Source: Clostridia bacterium
GTDB lineage: Bacteria; Bacillota; Clostridia; Christensenellales; Borkfalkiaceae
DNA length: 6,361 nucleotides
Direction of reading: 5' to 3'
NCBI GenBank assembly: GCA_900770685.1
Contig: CAAGLC010000015.1
Location: forward strand, 1 to 6,361
The notes beneath the pieces were generated by a model, which did not search any database, was not told the DNA's origin, and saw only the letters and a program-made list of their open reading frames with translations. The translations under genes and the position numbers were made by a program. Below are positions 6,110 through 6,361 of this stretch, one piece after another (position 1 is the first letter of the stretch; the number at the start of each line of letters is the position of its first letter).

Positions 6110-6138
6110 ATTATAGCATATAAAATAAAAAAAGCAAA
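6110..6138 (-). promoter_or_regulatory. Extended -10 promoter of guaB
   Basis: On the minus strand TGCTATAAT provides a perfect TATAAT (6110-6115) with an upstream TG, the extended -10 form that tolerates a poor -35 box; the best -35 at 17-base spacing is TTTGCT (6133-6138). The predicted start near 6103 gives a leader of about 21 bases with the GAGGTG ribosome binding site. There is no room for a guanine or PRPP riboswitch. Confidence 0.7.
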
Positions 6139-6160
6139 TAAAAAAGATAAAAAAAGTGAA

Positions 6161-6180
6161 TTTTGACAATCTTGTTAAAA
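6161..6180. repeat. Imperfect 20-bp palindrome between divergent promoters
   Basis: TTTTGACAA (6161-6169), a two-base spacer and TTGTTAAAA (6172-6180) form an inverted repeat with one mismatch in nine pairs. TTTTGACAA recurs at 6214-6222, overlapping the -35 box of the downstream gene. It lies between the guaB promoter and the plus-strand promoter, where a shared regulator could bind. The regulator is unknown, and AT-richness makes chance possible. Confidence 0.35.
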
Positions 6181-6215
6181 GAAAAAAAAGAGTGTGTAAA
6201 AAAAGCCGAAATATT

Positions 6216-6244
6216 TTGACAACTAGGATATAAAGTGTTATAAT
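6216..6244 (+). promoter_or_regulatory. Perfect-consensus promoter of the gene at the window end
   Basis: TTGACA (6216-6221), a 17-base spacer and TATAAT (6239-6244) match the sigma-70/sigma-A consensus exactly, with an additional TG (6236-6237) forming an extended -10. The predicted start is near 6251. Nothing in the sequence suggests dependence on an activator, so strong basal transcription is expected unless a repressor acts. Confidence 0.85.
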
Positions 6245-6249
6245 TTTAA

Positions 6250-6269
6250 CGTGCTAATCAAACTGCACG
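6250..6269 (+). other. Small hairpin at the predicted 5' end of the leader
   Basis: CGTGC (6250-6254) and GCACG (6265-6269) can pair around a ten-base loop exactly at the predicted transcript start. A hairpin in this position could protect the mRNA 5' end. It is short and has no T tract, so it is not a terminator. Confidence 0.35.
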
Positions 6270-6305
6270 AAAAAAGGAAGAAAAAAGGATATAGGAGAGA
6301 AGGAA

Positions 6306-6361
6306 ATGGAATTTAAGGTATTTCAAAAAGAAATCGAATTACAATCAAGAGGATTTAGACC
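6306..6361 (+). CDS. Start of a plus-strand gene, possibly YjbQ/UPF0047 family (partial)
   Basis: Only 18 complete codons are visible (MEFKVFQKEIELQSRGFR) before the window ends. The gene is well supported by a consensus promoter and by AGGAG (6293-6297) eight bases before the ATG. The opening, with a short beta-strand followed by L-x-SRGF, recalls the N-terminus of YjbQ/UPF0047 proteins, a family with reported thiamin-phosphate synthase-like activity. Eighteen residues are too few for a firm assignment, so the product should be treated as unidentified. Confidence 0.6.
   Translation, partial: MEFKVFQKEIELQSRGFR

Noticed and set aside
6083..6169. A 29-residue N-terminal extension of IMP dehydrogenase rich in Phe and Ile, looking like a membrane segment
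   Set aside because: It is translated AT-rich promoter DNA: it contains the TATAAT of guaB and the GAGGTG ribosome binding site just before the Met at 6082, where family similarity begins.
6163..6191. A second TTGACA at 6163-6168 as a plus-strand promoter
   Set aside because: At 16-18 base spacing there is only A/G-rich sequence and no -10 box; the real promoter is at 6216-6244.
6083..6305. A purine riboswitch in the guaB or downstream leader
   Set aside because: The guaB leader is only about 21 bases, and the other leader (about 55 bases) has one small hairpin and none of the three-way junction needed.

Overview
The window is AT-rich, compactly organised bacterial DNA with strong AAGGAG-type ribosome binding sites, consensus sigma-70/sigma-A promoters and intrinsic hairpin-plus-T terminators. 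This points to a low-GC Gram-positive bacterium (Bacillota, probably a Clostridia-like, possibly uncultured, lineage); that placement is inferred. I see no insertion sequence, integrase, CRISPR array or phage gene, and no gap between genes exceeds 300 bases.

Layout. (1) 1-57, minus: the 5' two thirds of a tRNA-Ser(GGA), cut by the window edge, with its own promoter at 68-96. (2) 274-1152, plus: a stand-alone RimK-type ATP-grasp ligase with a clean TTGACA-17-TATTAT promoter. It converges on (3) 1175-2032, minus: an AraC-family regulator; one perfect hairpin covers both stop codons and can serve both genes as terminator. (4) 2173-4472, plus: a three-gene operon divergent from araC. It encodes a creatinase-like M24 pita-bread protein, a small protein of the Anabaena sensory rhodopsin transducer (ASRT) family, and a creatininase-family amidohydrolase, and it ends in a strong terminator. 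(5) 4586-6082, minus: IMP dehydrogenase with its own terminator and an extended -10 promoter. (6) 6306 to the edge, plus: the first 18 codons of another gene behind a perfect-consensus promoter.

How the parts work together. The most notable unit is the AraC regulator plus the three-gene operon. The 140-bp divergent region carries two tandem direct repeats with a 21-bp period, the second overlapping the weak -35 box of the operon promoter. This is the geometry expected of an AraC-type activator site. The araC promoter is placed so that its predicted +1 is the A of the start codon, so its mRNA is probably leaderless. The operon pairs folds known from creatinine breakdown (creatininase fold, creatinase-type pita-bread fold), but both enzymes differ from the classical ones at important residues. 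The ASRT protein sits between them with no rhodopsin in view. My reading is an inducible catabolic or processing cassette for an unidentified small amidated or cyclic compound, with the ASRT protein as a possible ligand-binding partner; this is inference.

The IMP dehydrogenase resembles, as I recall it, the Tritrichomonas foetus enzyme, with the catalytic Asp261, Cys319 and Arg418-Tyr419 at the same residue numbers.
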